Under the pieces are notes generated by a model. That model saw only the letters and a program-made list of their open reading frames with translations. It was not told where the DNA came from and made no database searches. Of a stretch of DNA of 64,000 nucleotides, positions 34,801 through 47,084 are shown in pieces; position 1 is the stretch's first letter, and each line of letters starts with the position of its first letter. Made by a program: the position numbers and the translations under genes. Source of the stretch: Trachythela sp. YZ-2020 (taxonomy: Eukaryota; Cnidaria; Anthozoa; Malacalcyonacea; Clavulariidae); contig JADLSH010000363.1 of NCBI GenBank assembly GCA_016169945.1, positions 4,354,501 through 4,418,500 of the forward strand, in the 5' to 3' direction.

Positions 34801-37800
34801 CCATATAGAACCAGAACCATAGAACCATAGAACCATAGAACTACAGAACCATAGAACCACAGAACCACAGAACCATAGAACCATAGAACCATGGGAACAA
34901 TAGAACCATAGAACCTTAGAACCATGGAACCATAGAACCATAGAACTATAGAACCAGAACCATACAGAACCATAGAACTACAGAACCATAGAACCACAGA
35001 ACCACAGAACCATAGAAACCATAGAACCATAGAACCATAGAACCATAGAACCTAGGAACCATAGAACCATAGAACCACAGAACCATAGAACCAGGAACCA
35101 TAGAACCATAGAACCATAGAACCATAGAACCATAGAACTATAGAACTATAGAACAATAGAACCATAGAACCACAGAACCATAGAACCATAGAACCATAGA
35201 ACTATAGAACTATAGAACCATAGAACCATAGAACCATAGAACCAAAGAACCAAAGAACCAAAGAAACATAGAAAAAAAGAACAATAGAACCTTAGAACCA
35301 TGAACCATAGAACCATAGAACCATAGAACCATAGAACCATAGAACCATAGAACTGGAACTACAGAACCACAGAACCATAGAACCACAGAACCATAGAACC
35401 ATAGAACCATAGAACCATAGAACCATAGAACCATAGAACCATAGAACCATAGAACTATAGAAAACCTTAGAACCATAGAACCATAGAACCATAGAACCAT
35501 AGAACCATAGAACCATAGAACCATAGAACCATAGAACCACAGAACCACAGAACCATAGAACTATAGAACCATAGAACCATAGAACCATAGAACCATAGAA
35601 CCATAGAACCATAGAACCATAGAACCATAGAACCATAGAACCATAGAACCATAGAACTACAGAACCATAGAACCACAGAACCATAGAACCATAGAACCAT
35701 AGAACTATAGAACCATGGAAACTATAGAACCATAGAACCATAGAACCATAGAACCATAGAACCATAGAACCATAGAACCATAGAACCATAGAACCATAGA
35801 ACCATAGGAACCATAGAACTATAGAACCATAGAACCATAGAACCATAGAACCATAGAACCATAGAACCATAGAACCATAGAACCATAGAACTATAGAACT
35901 ACAGAACCATAGAACCATAGAACCATAGAACCATAGAACCATAGAACCATAGAACCATAGAACCAGAACCATAGAACCATAGAACCATAGAACCATAGAA
36001 CCATAGAACCAGAACCATAGAACCATAGAACTACAGAACCATAGAACCATAGAACCATAGAACCATAGAACCATAGAACCATAGAACTATAGAACCATAG
36101 AACTACAGAACCATAGAACCATAGAACCATAGAACTATGGGAACCATAGAACCATAGAACTATAGAACCATAGAACCATAGAACCATAGAACCATAGAAC
36201 CATAGAACTATAGAACCATAGAACCATAGAACCATAGAACCATAGAACCATAGAACCATAGAACCATAGAACCATAGAACTATAGAACCATAGAACCATA
36301 GAACCAGAACCATGAACCATAGAACCATAGAACCATAGAACCATAGAACTACAGAACCATAGAACCACAGAACCACAGAACCATAGAACTATAGAACCAT
36401 AGAACCATAGAACCATAGAACCATAGAACCATAGAACCATAGAACCATAGAACCATAGAACCATAGAACCATAGAACCTACAGAACCATAGAACCATAGA
36501 ACCATAGAACCATAGAACCATAGAACCATAGAACCATAGAACATAGAACCATAGAACTATAGAACCATGAACCATAGAACCATAGAACTAGAACCATATA
36601 GAACCATAGAACCATAGAACCATAGAACCATAGAACCATAGAACCATAGAACCATAGAACCATAGAACCATAGAACCATAGAACCATAGAACCATAGAAC
36701 CATGGAACCAAAGAACCATAGAACCATAGAACCATAGAACCATAGAACCATAGAACCATAGAACCATAGAACCATAGAACCATAGAACCATAGAACCATA
36801 GAACCATAGAACTACAGAACTATAGAACCACAGAACCACCACTACATAGAACCATAGAACCATAGAACCATAGAACCATGGAACCATGGAACCATAGAAC
36901 CATAGAACCATAGAACCATAGAACCATAGAACCATAGAACCATAGAACCATGGAACCATAGAACCATAGAACCATAGAACTATAGAACCATGAACCATAG
37001 AACTAGAACCATAGAACCATAGAACCATAGAACCATAGAACCATAGAACTACAGAACCATGGGAACCATGAACCATAGAACCATAGAACCATAGAACCAT
37101 AGAACCATGGAACCATAGAACCATAGAACCACAGAACCATAGAACCATAGAACCATAGAACCATGGAACTATAGAACCATGGAACCATGGAACCATAGAA
37201 CCACAGAACCATAGAACCATAGAACCATAGAACCATAGAACCATAGAACCATAGAACCATAGAACCATAGAACCATAGAACCATAGAACTGAACAGAACC
37301 ATAGAACCACAGAACCATAGAACCATAGAACCAGAACTATAGAACCATAGAACCAGAACCATAGAACCAGGAACCATACGGGAACCATGAACCATGGAAC
37401 TACAGAACCATAGAACCATAGAAACCATAACCATAGAACCATACCATACCATAGAACCATAGAACCATAACCATAGAACCATAGAACCATAGAACCATAG
37501 AACCATAGAACTAGAACCATAGAACCATAGAACCATGGAACCATAGAACCATAGAACCATGAACCATAGAACCATAGAACCGCCAGAACCATAGAACCAT
37601 AGAACCATAGAACCATAGAACTATAGAACCATAGAACCATAGAACCATAGAACCATGAACCATAGAACCATAGAACCATAGAACCATGAACTATAGAACC
37701 ATAGAACCATAGAACCATAGAACCATAGAACCATAGAACCATAGAACCATAGAACCATAGAACCATGAGACCAGAACCATAGAACCATAGAACCATAGAA

Positions 37801-40541
37801 CCATAGAACCATAGAACCATAGAACCATAGAACCATAGAACCATAGAACTAGAACCATAGAACCATAGAACCATAGAACCATAGAACTATAGAACCATAG
37901 AACCATGAAACCATAGAACCATAGAACCACAGAACCATAGAACCATAGAACCATAGAACCATAGAACCAGGAACCATAGAACCATAGAACCATGAACCAG
38001 AACCATAGAACCATAGAACCAGAACCATAGAACCATGAACCATAGAACCATAGAACCATAGAACCATAGAACCATAGAACCATAGAACTATAGAACCATA
38101 GAACCATAGAACCATAGAACCATAGAACCATAGAACCATAGAACCATAGAACCATAGAACAATAGAACCATAGAACCATAGAACCATAGAACCATGGGAA
38201 CCATAGAACCATAGAACCATAGAACTATAGAACCATAGAACCAGAACCATAGAACTATAGAAACCATAGAACCATAGAACCATAGAACCATAGAACCTAT
38301 AGAACCATAGAACCATAGAACCATAGAACCATAGAACCATAGAACCATAGAACCATAGAACCAGAACCATAGAACCATGAACCATAGAACCATAGAACCA
38401 TAGAACCATAGAACCATAGAACCATAGAACCATAGAACCATAGAACCATAGAACCATAGAACCATAGAACTATAGAACCATAGAACCATAGAACCATGGG
38501 AACCATAGAACCATAGAACCATAGATCCATAGAACCATAGAACCATAGAACCATAGAACCATAGAACCATAGAACCATAGAACCATGAACTATAGAACCA
38601 TAGAACCATAGAACCATAGAACCATAGAACCATAGAACCATAGAACCATGGAACCACAGAACCATAGAACTACAGAACCATAGAACCATAGAACCATGAA
38701 CCATAGAACCATAGAACTATAGAACCATGGAACCATAGAACCATAGAACCATAGAACCATAGAACCATAGAACCATGGAACTATAGAACCATAGAACCAT
38801 AGAACCATAGAACCATAGAACCATAGAACCATGGAACCATAGAACCATAGAACCATAGAACCATAGAACCATAGAACCATGAACCATAGAACCATAGAAC
38901 CATGAACCATAGAACTATAGAACCATAGAACCATAGAACCATGGAACCATAGAACCATAGAACCATAGAACCATAGAACCATAGAACCATAGAACCATAG
39001 AACCATAGAACCATAGAACCATGGGAACCATAGAACCATGGAACCATGAACCAGAACCATAGAACCATAGAACCATAGAACCATGGAACTATAGAACCAT
39101 AGAACCACAGAACCATAGAACCATGAAACCATAGAACTACAGAACCATAGAACCATGAACCATAGAACCATAGAACCATAGAACCATAGAACCATAGAAC
39201 CATAGAACCATAGAACCATAGAACCATAGAACCATAGAACCATAGAACCATAGAACCATAGAACCATAGAACCATGGAACCATAGAACTAGAACCAGAAC
39301 CATAGAACCATAGAACCATAGAACCATAGAACCATAGAACTATAGAACCATAGAACCATAGAACCATAGAACCATAGAACCAGAACCATAGAACCATAGA
39401 ACCATAGAACCATAGAACCATAGAACCATGGAACCATAGAACCATAGAACCATAGAACCATAGAACCATAGAACCATAGAACTACAGAACCATAGAACCA
39501 TAGGAACCATAGAACCATAGAACTATAGAACCATAGAACCATAGAACCATAGAACCATAGAACCATAGAACCATAGAACCATAGAACTATAGAACCATAG
39601 AACCATAGAACCATAGAACTATAGAACCATAGAACCATGGAACCATAGAACCATAGAACCATAGAACTATAGAACCCTAGAACCATAGAACCATAGAACC
39701 ATAGAACCATAGAACCACAGAACTATAGAACCACAGAACCACAGAACCATGGGAACTATAGAACCATAGAACCATAGAACCATAGAACCATGAGAACCAT
39801 AGAACCATAGAACCATAGAACCATGGAACTATGAACCATGAACCATAGAACCATAGAACCATAGAACCATAGAACCATAGAACCATGGAACCATAGAACT
39901 ATAGAACTATAGAACCATAGAACCATAGAACAATAGAACTATAGAACCATAGAACAAAAGAACCATAGAACCAAAGAACCACAGAACCATAGAACCATAG
40001 AACTATAGAACCATAGAACCATAGAACCATAGAACTACATAGAACCATAGAACCATAGAACCATAGAACCATGAACTGAACCAGAACCATGGGAACTATA
40101 GAACCATAGAACCTTAGAACCATAGAACTATAGAACCATAGAACCATAGAACCATAGAACTATAGAACCATAGAACCATAGAACCATAGAACCATAGAAC
40201 CATAGAACCATAGAACCATAGAACCATAGAACTACAGAACCATAGAACCATAGAACCATAGAACCATCGAACCATAGAACTATAGAACTATAGAACCATA
40301 GAACTACAGAACCATAGAACCATAGAACTATAGAACCATAGAACCATAGAACTATAGAACCATAGAACCATAGAACCATAGAACCATAGAACCATAGAAC
40401 CATAGAACTATAGAACCATAGAACCATAGAACCATAGAACCATAGAACCATAGAACTATAGAACTATAGAACTATAGAACTATAGAACTATAGAACTATA
40501 GAACTATAGAACTATAGAACTATAGAACTATAGAACTATAG
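25806..40541 (-). repeat. Right octanucleotide satellite array (CCATAGAA)n
   Basis: About 1,800 units, the reverse complement of the left array. Unit phase is strict from 25806 to ~30330. After that, units with 1-6 bp changes appear (CCAGAA, CCATGAACC, CCATGGGAACC) and become dense between ~33400 and 40100. The last ~90 bp are uniform CTATAGAA, mirroring the outer end of the left array. Higher-order blocks recur: CTACAGAACCATAGAACCAC cassettes at ~26573, 27221, 27381, 28013, 29526 and further on, often preceded by AACAATAGAACCATAGAACC then TTAG (26501, 27141, 29461). The minus strand is open in all frames as MVLWFYGS repeats; these are not genes. Confidence 0.97.
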
Positions 40542-41675
40542 CGATGTATATCTATATTAGTAATGCCTATATGGCATATATTATATACCTAATTATGCCT
40601 ATATGGCATATATTATATACCTAATTATGATAATGTATTTGGTGTATTTGGTGATTGCGTGTCATGGAATTATAACCCGAATTATTGATAATACGAAATT
40701 ATTACACGACGTTTGGAGCAATTAAATAACAGCAAGGATTGCGGGCGCTCGAGGGAAGGCGAGGGGAGACTGAGGGGAGAAAGAAAAAGAAAGGGATGAA
40801 ACACCGATCACGTGAACGTTTAGTGTGCTCCATAAGTAGTCGGTTCTCTCGGAATGAGGCGACGACCGAACCTTTCACGAAGATATAATCACACGCCGAA
40901 CACTGCCAAGCTTTTAAGCAATTTTCCGTATTTTCCAATATTGTGCTCATAAATTTCAAACTATTTTAAAATGAAGATATATGATTGTAAAATTTAAACC
41001 GTCCTAGTTTTAACGGTCAAGGGTGCATGTCAAGGGGGCGTTAAAGTTTGCGCGTTTTGGGGTTGAACAGGAATGGTTTGTGTTTTACGTGTTGATTGTT
41101 AAGTAATTATAGGCGAAGCTAAATAAATAAATAAATAAATAGCCGAAGGTCGAAATCGGAACTATTACGTCACGAATTTACGTCACGAGAACCGACTACT
41201 TATGGAACACATCTCGCGAAAACGTCGAAGAATGCCCGCTGTTATATTAAATCCCGTAAAATAGTTTCATCAACTGTTTTTCGGTAATTACCATATTTGT
41301 TTATGCAATAGAACATCGTCTGAATCGTAAACACAAAAAAGATGAACGACTACTTATGGAGCACACTAAACGTTCACGTGATCGGTGTTTCATCCCTTTC
41401 TTTTTCTTTCTCCCCTCGCCTTGAGCCGGCCCTTGAGGCCCGCAATCCTTGCTGTTATTTAATTGCTTGAAACGTCATGTAATAATTTCGTATTATCAAT
41501 AATTCGCCATGCAAATGATGCAATATTTTCGTTTTGAATCATTGTTCGAATTGAAGCAATGTTTGAAGCTATTCACTGCATAATACAAGCTCTATGATTT
41601 ATACAAGTACAATAATTTGAATATACTATGTTATATTTAGTCCTACTCGTCACGGTTCTTAGTTGGACTCCCTGT
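40542..41675 (-). repeat. Right outer inverted arm of the foldback element (interrupted)
   Basis: 40542-40677 and 41507-41675 together match the left outer arm 15374-15691. An 829-bp element separates the two parts. Confidence 0.9.
40678..41506. mobile_element. 829-bp DNA element nested in the right foldback arm
   Basis: Inverted repeats of ~170 bp (40678-40850 and 41335-41506) include AACAGCAAGGATTGCGGGC and ATCACGTGAACGTTTAGTGT. The interior has no long gene. The uninterrupted left foldback arm gives the empty site: TATAACC followed by ATAATTCGCC. ATAATTCG stands right of the insertion, and its reverse complement CGAATTAT stands at the left end, so there is no simple direct target duplication. 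Confidence 0.82.
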
Positions 41676-41683
41676 GGTTACAT

Positions 41684-42654
41684 CACAGGAGGCCCAGGCT
41701 CTATTTGCCCGCGCCCGCCTGTGACTTCCTTATAACGAGGGAGGAAGGAAACATTGAGACCAAAATAGCCCAGACTTGGCATATGTTACACGAAACTATC
41801 CTCGATTTTTCGCCTTTAAATGCATTTCTTTCGAGATTAATCGATATCCCCTGCAAGAATGATACCGTACAACTCTCAAAACAACGATGCTTTAATCAAA
41901 GAGCTTAAATTCGCTCTAAAATCCGTGTGGGAATGACAAAATTTGGCAAAAATATATCCGCGTGCCAGGTTTGCTGTTAAAAAACCGGAAGTCGTTGAAC
42001 AACTCAAAATACACTCAAACCTGATTGGACAACGAATATCAACAAAAATTTCAAATTTCAAAGTTGTCCACGGTGGCACGACTCATGCCCTCAAGGGTCG
42101 GATATAGAGAGTGACGTCGACAAACAGGCTCATTGCTCATTAGTCATTAGCTAACATATAGCCAACCGCGGTATTACTCTGCTGGGAGAAGAATACTTAG
42201 CAACTGGTAGTTGCCCCCTTTGCTACTTTCAGTTGTGGCGGCATATCGTAGCAACTGGGTCTGGTCCCTCTGCTAACTGTGGTGGCGTGGCTTAGAAACG
42301 GGGTCTTGTCCCTACTTGGCATAGCATCAGTCGGGCCCGTGTGGATGTTTGGGATGTAGTTTGTGGTTGTGGGAGTTTCATTTACTTGGAGTTGTGACAT
42401 TTTGAGGAAATATCACTTTGGTGGTCAGGTCCTGACTGGACATGCTCACGTGATTCGGACCTGAATCCAAGTAACTCAAATCCCTAGACTATTCGCGGAC
42501 CGCGTCTGCACCTAACCATCCACACGGGTAAGTATGGTGACGACAGATATTAATCCTTTTTTTTGTTGTTGAGTGGATTAATTATTAAATGTGAAAAGCA
42601 TTAGCTTGCTAAGAAAGGATCGACTTCGACGAATACTATCAGTTGGTGATGAAT
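41684..42654. other. Non-coding stretch right of the foldback element
   Basis: No supported gene. 42200-42330 contains loosely repeated TAGCAACTGG...GTGGCG phrases. Short open frames (41663-41908 and 42197-42400) lack domain features. Confidence 0.45.
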
Positions 42655-42819
42655 AAAAATAAGAACGGTGACCTACCTTTTTTATTGCAGAAAGTACATT
42701 ATTATGACATTCTGAATCTTTTCAGAAAGTCTTTTGAAAATCGCCATTCTAAAAAGATTCAAAATGTCATAATAATGTACTTTCTGCAATAAAAAAGGTA
42801 GGTCACCGTTCTTATTTTT
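42655..42819. repeat. Near-perfect 68-bp-arm hairpin
   Basis: 42655-42722 pairs with 42752-42819 with one mismatch that I can find, leaving a 29-bp loop. Arms start AAAAATAAGAACGGTGACCT. It could be a MITE, a recent inverted duplication, or a source of hairpin RNA. Confidence 0.85.
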
Positions 42820-44097
42820 CCGCTATGATGGTTTTTTTGGCTGATATAGGCTAGATAAATGGTGACGTCATGTTGCCATGGTAACGTCAAGAGTAACGAA
42901 TGTGTGTTAAAATTACTCTTTGATATACGAGGAAACAAAGGCTTAGGCAAAAAATTGAGTTTTCTAAGCCTATAAGCTTTTAAAGAGCTTTTAGTTGAAA
43001 ACACTGATATATATTAGAAACTGTAGGGAGCCCCCTTAAGAGAGAAGCTACACTGTCTTCATACGGCGTATTTTATATGTGCCGAATTATATTTGGAGCA
43101 AAATTTCCATGATGTGAAACAGATCATGTTAGGCGTAATAGTCACTCTATACCGTGTTTACTCGTTTAAGCGCCGCTCCCGATGAAGCACCGCATATGAT
43201 CGAGAGTAAAATTATAAACAAAGAGCACTGTCCTCGAATAGAAGCACCGTCATACAGAATTGTTCAAAAAGCAACAACAATGCATCTTAATCTTAAATTT
43301 TAGCAAGTGTTTCTCCTATATGTTAAAGAAAGTACATTTCAATGCCCTCTCTTATTTCAATGCTCTCTATTTAAATAAGCTTACTCTTACATTTAACTTT
43401 GAGAATGCACATTTCCATTGCGAAGGCAGAGAACTTTGCCTGCACAACAAGCCCAACTTCTTTCTTTTACGAATTCAATATTTTTTAACGAGTGCCGCCC
43501 TCGAATAAACGACGCATCCGAGACACTCAAAATTTAAAGAACGTACGCTACTAAATACATATTAATAGGCGTCTGCAGGCACCAAGCGAAAAGTCGCGAT
43601 GAATTAATAGCTCAACAAAGGAGGAACAAAAGGAGAACACAAACTACCAATTAGGCAAGTAAATCTAATTTAAAAATACACATTTTATGACATATTTTTA
43701 CTGTTAAACAAACTTATAGTATGCTAAAACAACTCTACCCAAGATTGGGCTACCTGTGATTTCACCAAACACCGCAGGTTTTCTCTGGATATCCTGGTTT
43801 CTTCCTGCAGTAACATTGAACCAACTGATACAGAATGAAGTGAGGCGATATACAAATGGAAAAGAGCTCTGAAAGTGTTTCCATCTGCTGAAACATTCTC
43901 AGAGACACTTTTGTTAGCAAGATTTGATACTTCAACTTATTCAGCCCTTGTAAGTGACGTCATAACTCAAACCTGTTTGGCTTCAGCCACTTTGGGTGAC
44001 AAATTTAAACTACAGTCGAACCTCTACTTACGGACACCTCCCGGAAGCGGACACTGTTTTTGGGTCCCGGCCAATACGCTATTATATTACTATATTT

Positions 44098-44658
44098 CAG
44101 TGTTGTAAATACTCGTTACTAAAGTAACGCGTTACTAATTACTTTTTGAGTAATTTTTCGGTAATTTGTTACTTTCTGTACGAAAGTAATTTGTAACGTA
44201 ATTAATTACTTTTTGAAGGTAACGAGTAACATTTTCAAAAGTAATTTTGCGTTACTTCTGTGTACTTCTTCTTATTTTCCAACCTTACAAATTCCGCATT
44301 TAGACGATTTCGTCCATGTGTAATACAGTTTGTTTCAGTGTTGAAAATCGTTTTATTCCCTTGAATTTCGCTTCAATTGTTTTTACTCGAAGAGGCCTGC
44401 GGTGTTACTGATCAGCGATCATAGAACATGGTAAATACTTCATGACATTGCGAAAGCAACATAAAAATATAAAAATAAAAATATTATCTTATAAATAAAA
44501 GTAATCTGAAAGTAATTAGTAATTAATTACTTTTTAACAAATAATTGTAATTGGTTACTTTTGAAAGAAAGTAATTAGTAATTTGTAATAATTACTTTTT
44601 CGGTGAAGTAATTGTAATTTTTACTCACTACTTTTTTTTGGTAATTTTTACAACACTG
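44098..44658. mobile_element. 561-bp hAT-like MITE
   Basis: The ends are CAGTGTTGTAAATACTCGTT and ...TTTTTACAACACTG, flanked by the 8-bp direct repeat CTATATTT (44090-44097 and 44659-44666). The interior is made of repeated GTTACT/AGTAAC phrases that can fold back on each other. It lies within the pogo-like element, so it inserted later. Confidence 0.93.
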
Positions 44659-44818
44659 CTATATTTACAACCTCTCCTAGGCGGACAGCTACCGTAAGCG
44701 GACGCGGACACCAAAACAATCTTCCCAAACAACATTATAACCTCTTGTAAGCGGACACACTTGATTTTTTTTTCTGTTAAATTAATAATTATGCCGCCTA
44801 GTTGACAATACAGTATTA

Positions 44819-45105
44819 GTGAGTACAAGCACAAGTGAGAAACGCCCAAAGCTAGATGACCTTGACAACGACGAAGACGCTGATGGCGAACAAGAAGACG
44901 ATGATTTCGACGTCCCTTTGAAAGAACCCGACATTAAAACAACGGCCAAAGCTGCAAATGTTGCAGAAAATCTTCTAGATTTCGCGTATTTCACGGCAAC
45001 GAAGAACTTTGCCGAGCTGTCTTAAATGTTAATGACATTCTTACAGACATACGTTTAGCGGGACAAAAGCAAGCGCACATAACAGATTTTTTCAACCCAT
45101 CTTAG
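44819..45105 (+). pseudogene. C-terminal remnant of a pogo/Tigger transposase
   Basis: An acidic stretch (LDDLDNDEDADGEQEDDD) and a helical part are followed, after a frameshift near 45015, by QKQAHITDFFNPS and a stop. QxxITxFF is a PCNA-interacting (PIP) box, a known feature of pogo-family transposase C-termini. The DDE catalytic domain and the DNA-binding domains are absent. Confidence 0.65.
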
Positions 45106-45752
45106 CTGAACTATAGTCTCATATTTACAACGGCAATATAAATAATGCGTAAATTGGTAATGTTTGTATATAATCTAGGGACACAGTTAAGGTTTTACGG
45201 TGGGGTTTTAGAGTAAATTTGCAATAATAGCTGTCAATAATATAGTCATATTAACATCATTATTAAAAGGATCATGTTTCAACAATTTCGAAATCGGTTA
45301 AATATTAACCAACCTCTCATAAGCGGACACCCGTAGCGGACACCAGGTCGTGGTCCGAGGGTGCCCGCTTACGGGAGGTTCGACTGTAATTAAAATGAAT
45401 TATAGATTGAGCACGCTAAACCATGAAAAAGTATTAAATACACCAAGATACTCCTCGTTGTTCAAGGATTCTAGCGAGATATAACTTGTCTTATAACTGT
45501 CCGTATTTCGCAAGATATAAGCAAAAACGGCATTCGACGAAATCCACGATAATGCCACTCAAAATAGCGGATTATTCTGCTCGAGCCAAATAGAAGAATT
45601 ATCGTATGTAAAAAATACATGAAGAAAGTGAAAATTTATTTCAACCATGCATTTACTACCGATATAGTCAGAAAAACGTTGTTCCTGCCAACTTCGCAAT
45701 TTTTTTAACATTTTTCTTTTTTAATAGAGTAAGTTAATGTGCATGTTTCAAG

Positions 45753-46081
<329 letters not shown>

Positions 46082-46387
46082 TAATTTGACTATGTTGAGA
46101 AAAGATGTTCAGGAAACTAGACAGACAAATAGTACTGGATCAATAAAGAATTGTCCTTACTGGACCTCTGAAGTGAACAGGTCAGACAGAACTGATAATG
46201 TAGTATGATATTATGTAAAATAGTGAAGTAGGGCGCATTACATTCGGCCTAGAATGAGCTGACAAGGGCAGCGTGATGGTAAAATCGTTTGGCGTTTGAC
46301 AGAGTAAAAGAGTATAATACGTCGCATTGTGGCTTGATAAGTTACTAATAATATATAACTATAAACATAATTTTTACAATTTCTTAG

Positions 46388-46453
46388 ATGAGACAAGACG
46401 ACAGAGTTGCCATTCACGAAGCGATGGAACAACAGACTATTTCAATTGCTAAG
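46388..46453 (+). pseudogene. MCM5: MCM5 exon ([19 protein letters not shown]), unit 1
   Basis: An intact 66-bp exon between a TTTCTTAG acceptor and a GTAAAG donor, encoding the MCM motif that follows Walker B. It is nearly identical to 56099-56164. The next exon of the gene (AGITTTLN...) is not found downstream in unit 1, so the exon is stranded. Confidence 0.88.
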
Positions 46454-47084
46454 GTAAAGTTCAATTAATCCGTAAGAAGCAGAACGTGATCTTCATCATT
46501 GCAAGTTTATATCGAACCATCTGTCAGGTCCGCTTGATTCATTCGAGTAGTTAAAAGTAGTTAGGAGTTTTATACAACCAGCCCCAGAAGTTTTGACACA
46601 TTAATAAAGCTCCTAACTATAACTAATTTCAAACATGCTTTCATTGTCTGTCGATATGCTGCCACTTCATCTTCCAACAAAGTAACTGCAAATGACACCC
46701 ACCATTGGTGAAAAAAATGATTTTCTTCTACTGGGTACTACCTTGAGAAAATAAATCTTTCCTGCGGGCCTGCAGAGTATACTTGTGCCAAAACTAGCCA
46801 TTATAGTCCTCGTATACTGTATATAATGTCTTCTAATAATGATTTTAAACTTTAGGAATGATTCCTGTCAATCATGAGTTATTGAGCCCATAGCCCTAGG
46901 TATACACTGGTGTTAAGTATTCAACTCATTTAGACTTTCAAATCACAAGTTTTCAAAAATTATAGGAAATTACTTGTGGCTGTTTTAAATTTGCGGTAAG
47001 CAGCGCATGGGTTGTCATTATACTATAATTTCTGCCTTTCTGAGTTTGACATTAACTGTACACGGTATTATGGCAGAGAAAATT
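46454..47084. other. Non-coding stretch after MCM5 unit 1
   Basis: No gene or clear repeat identified. The next MCM5 coding sequence is the out-of-order exon at 47912. Confidence 0.4.

Larger units (their letters stand above)
15374..41675. mobile_element. 26.3-kb foldback-type element with satellite arms
   Basis: The left end CACAGGGAGTCCAACTAAGA is inverted at the right end (TTAGTTGGACTCCCTGT, to 41675). The sequence GGTTACAT flanks both ends (15366-15373 and 41676-41683); the last base at each join is ambiguous, so the duplication is 7-8 bp. Each arm has ~320 bp of ordinary inverted sequence, including a tandemly doubled ~34-bp ATAATTAGGTATATAATATA segment. It then enters an 8-bp satellite that runs in opposite orientation in the two arms. 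The ~6.6-kb core has a LINE, an OTU/CXC gene fragment, a SINE and a hairpin. The structure matches foldback elements (long TIRs of short tandem repeats, unequal arms). A 7-8 bp duplication with CA(C)AGGG ends is compatible with hAT-like or other 8-bp-TSD families. No transposase is recognised. Confidence 0.82.
44013..45386. mobile_element. pogo/Tigger-like DNA transposon, internally deleted
   Basis: The ends are CAGTCGAACCTC...GAGGTTCGACTG with a TA on each side (44011-44012 and 45387-45388), the target site of the Tc1/mariner-pogo group. Inner TIR sequence CGGACAC is repeated several times at both ends. The paralogous site at ~55085 lacks the insertion. A remnant of the transposase C-terminus lies at 44819-45105, and a hAT-like MITE is nested at 44098-44658. 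Confidence 0.88.

Noticed and set aside
15950..40451. Dozens of long open frames encoding MVLWFYGS repeats on both arrays
   Set aside because: They are an arithmetic result of an 8-bp repeat without stops on one strand. They have no start context, no codon bias and occur in all three frames.
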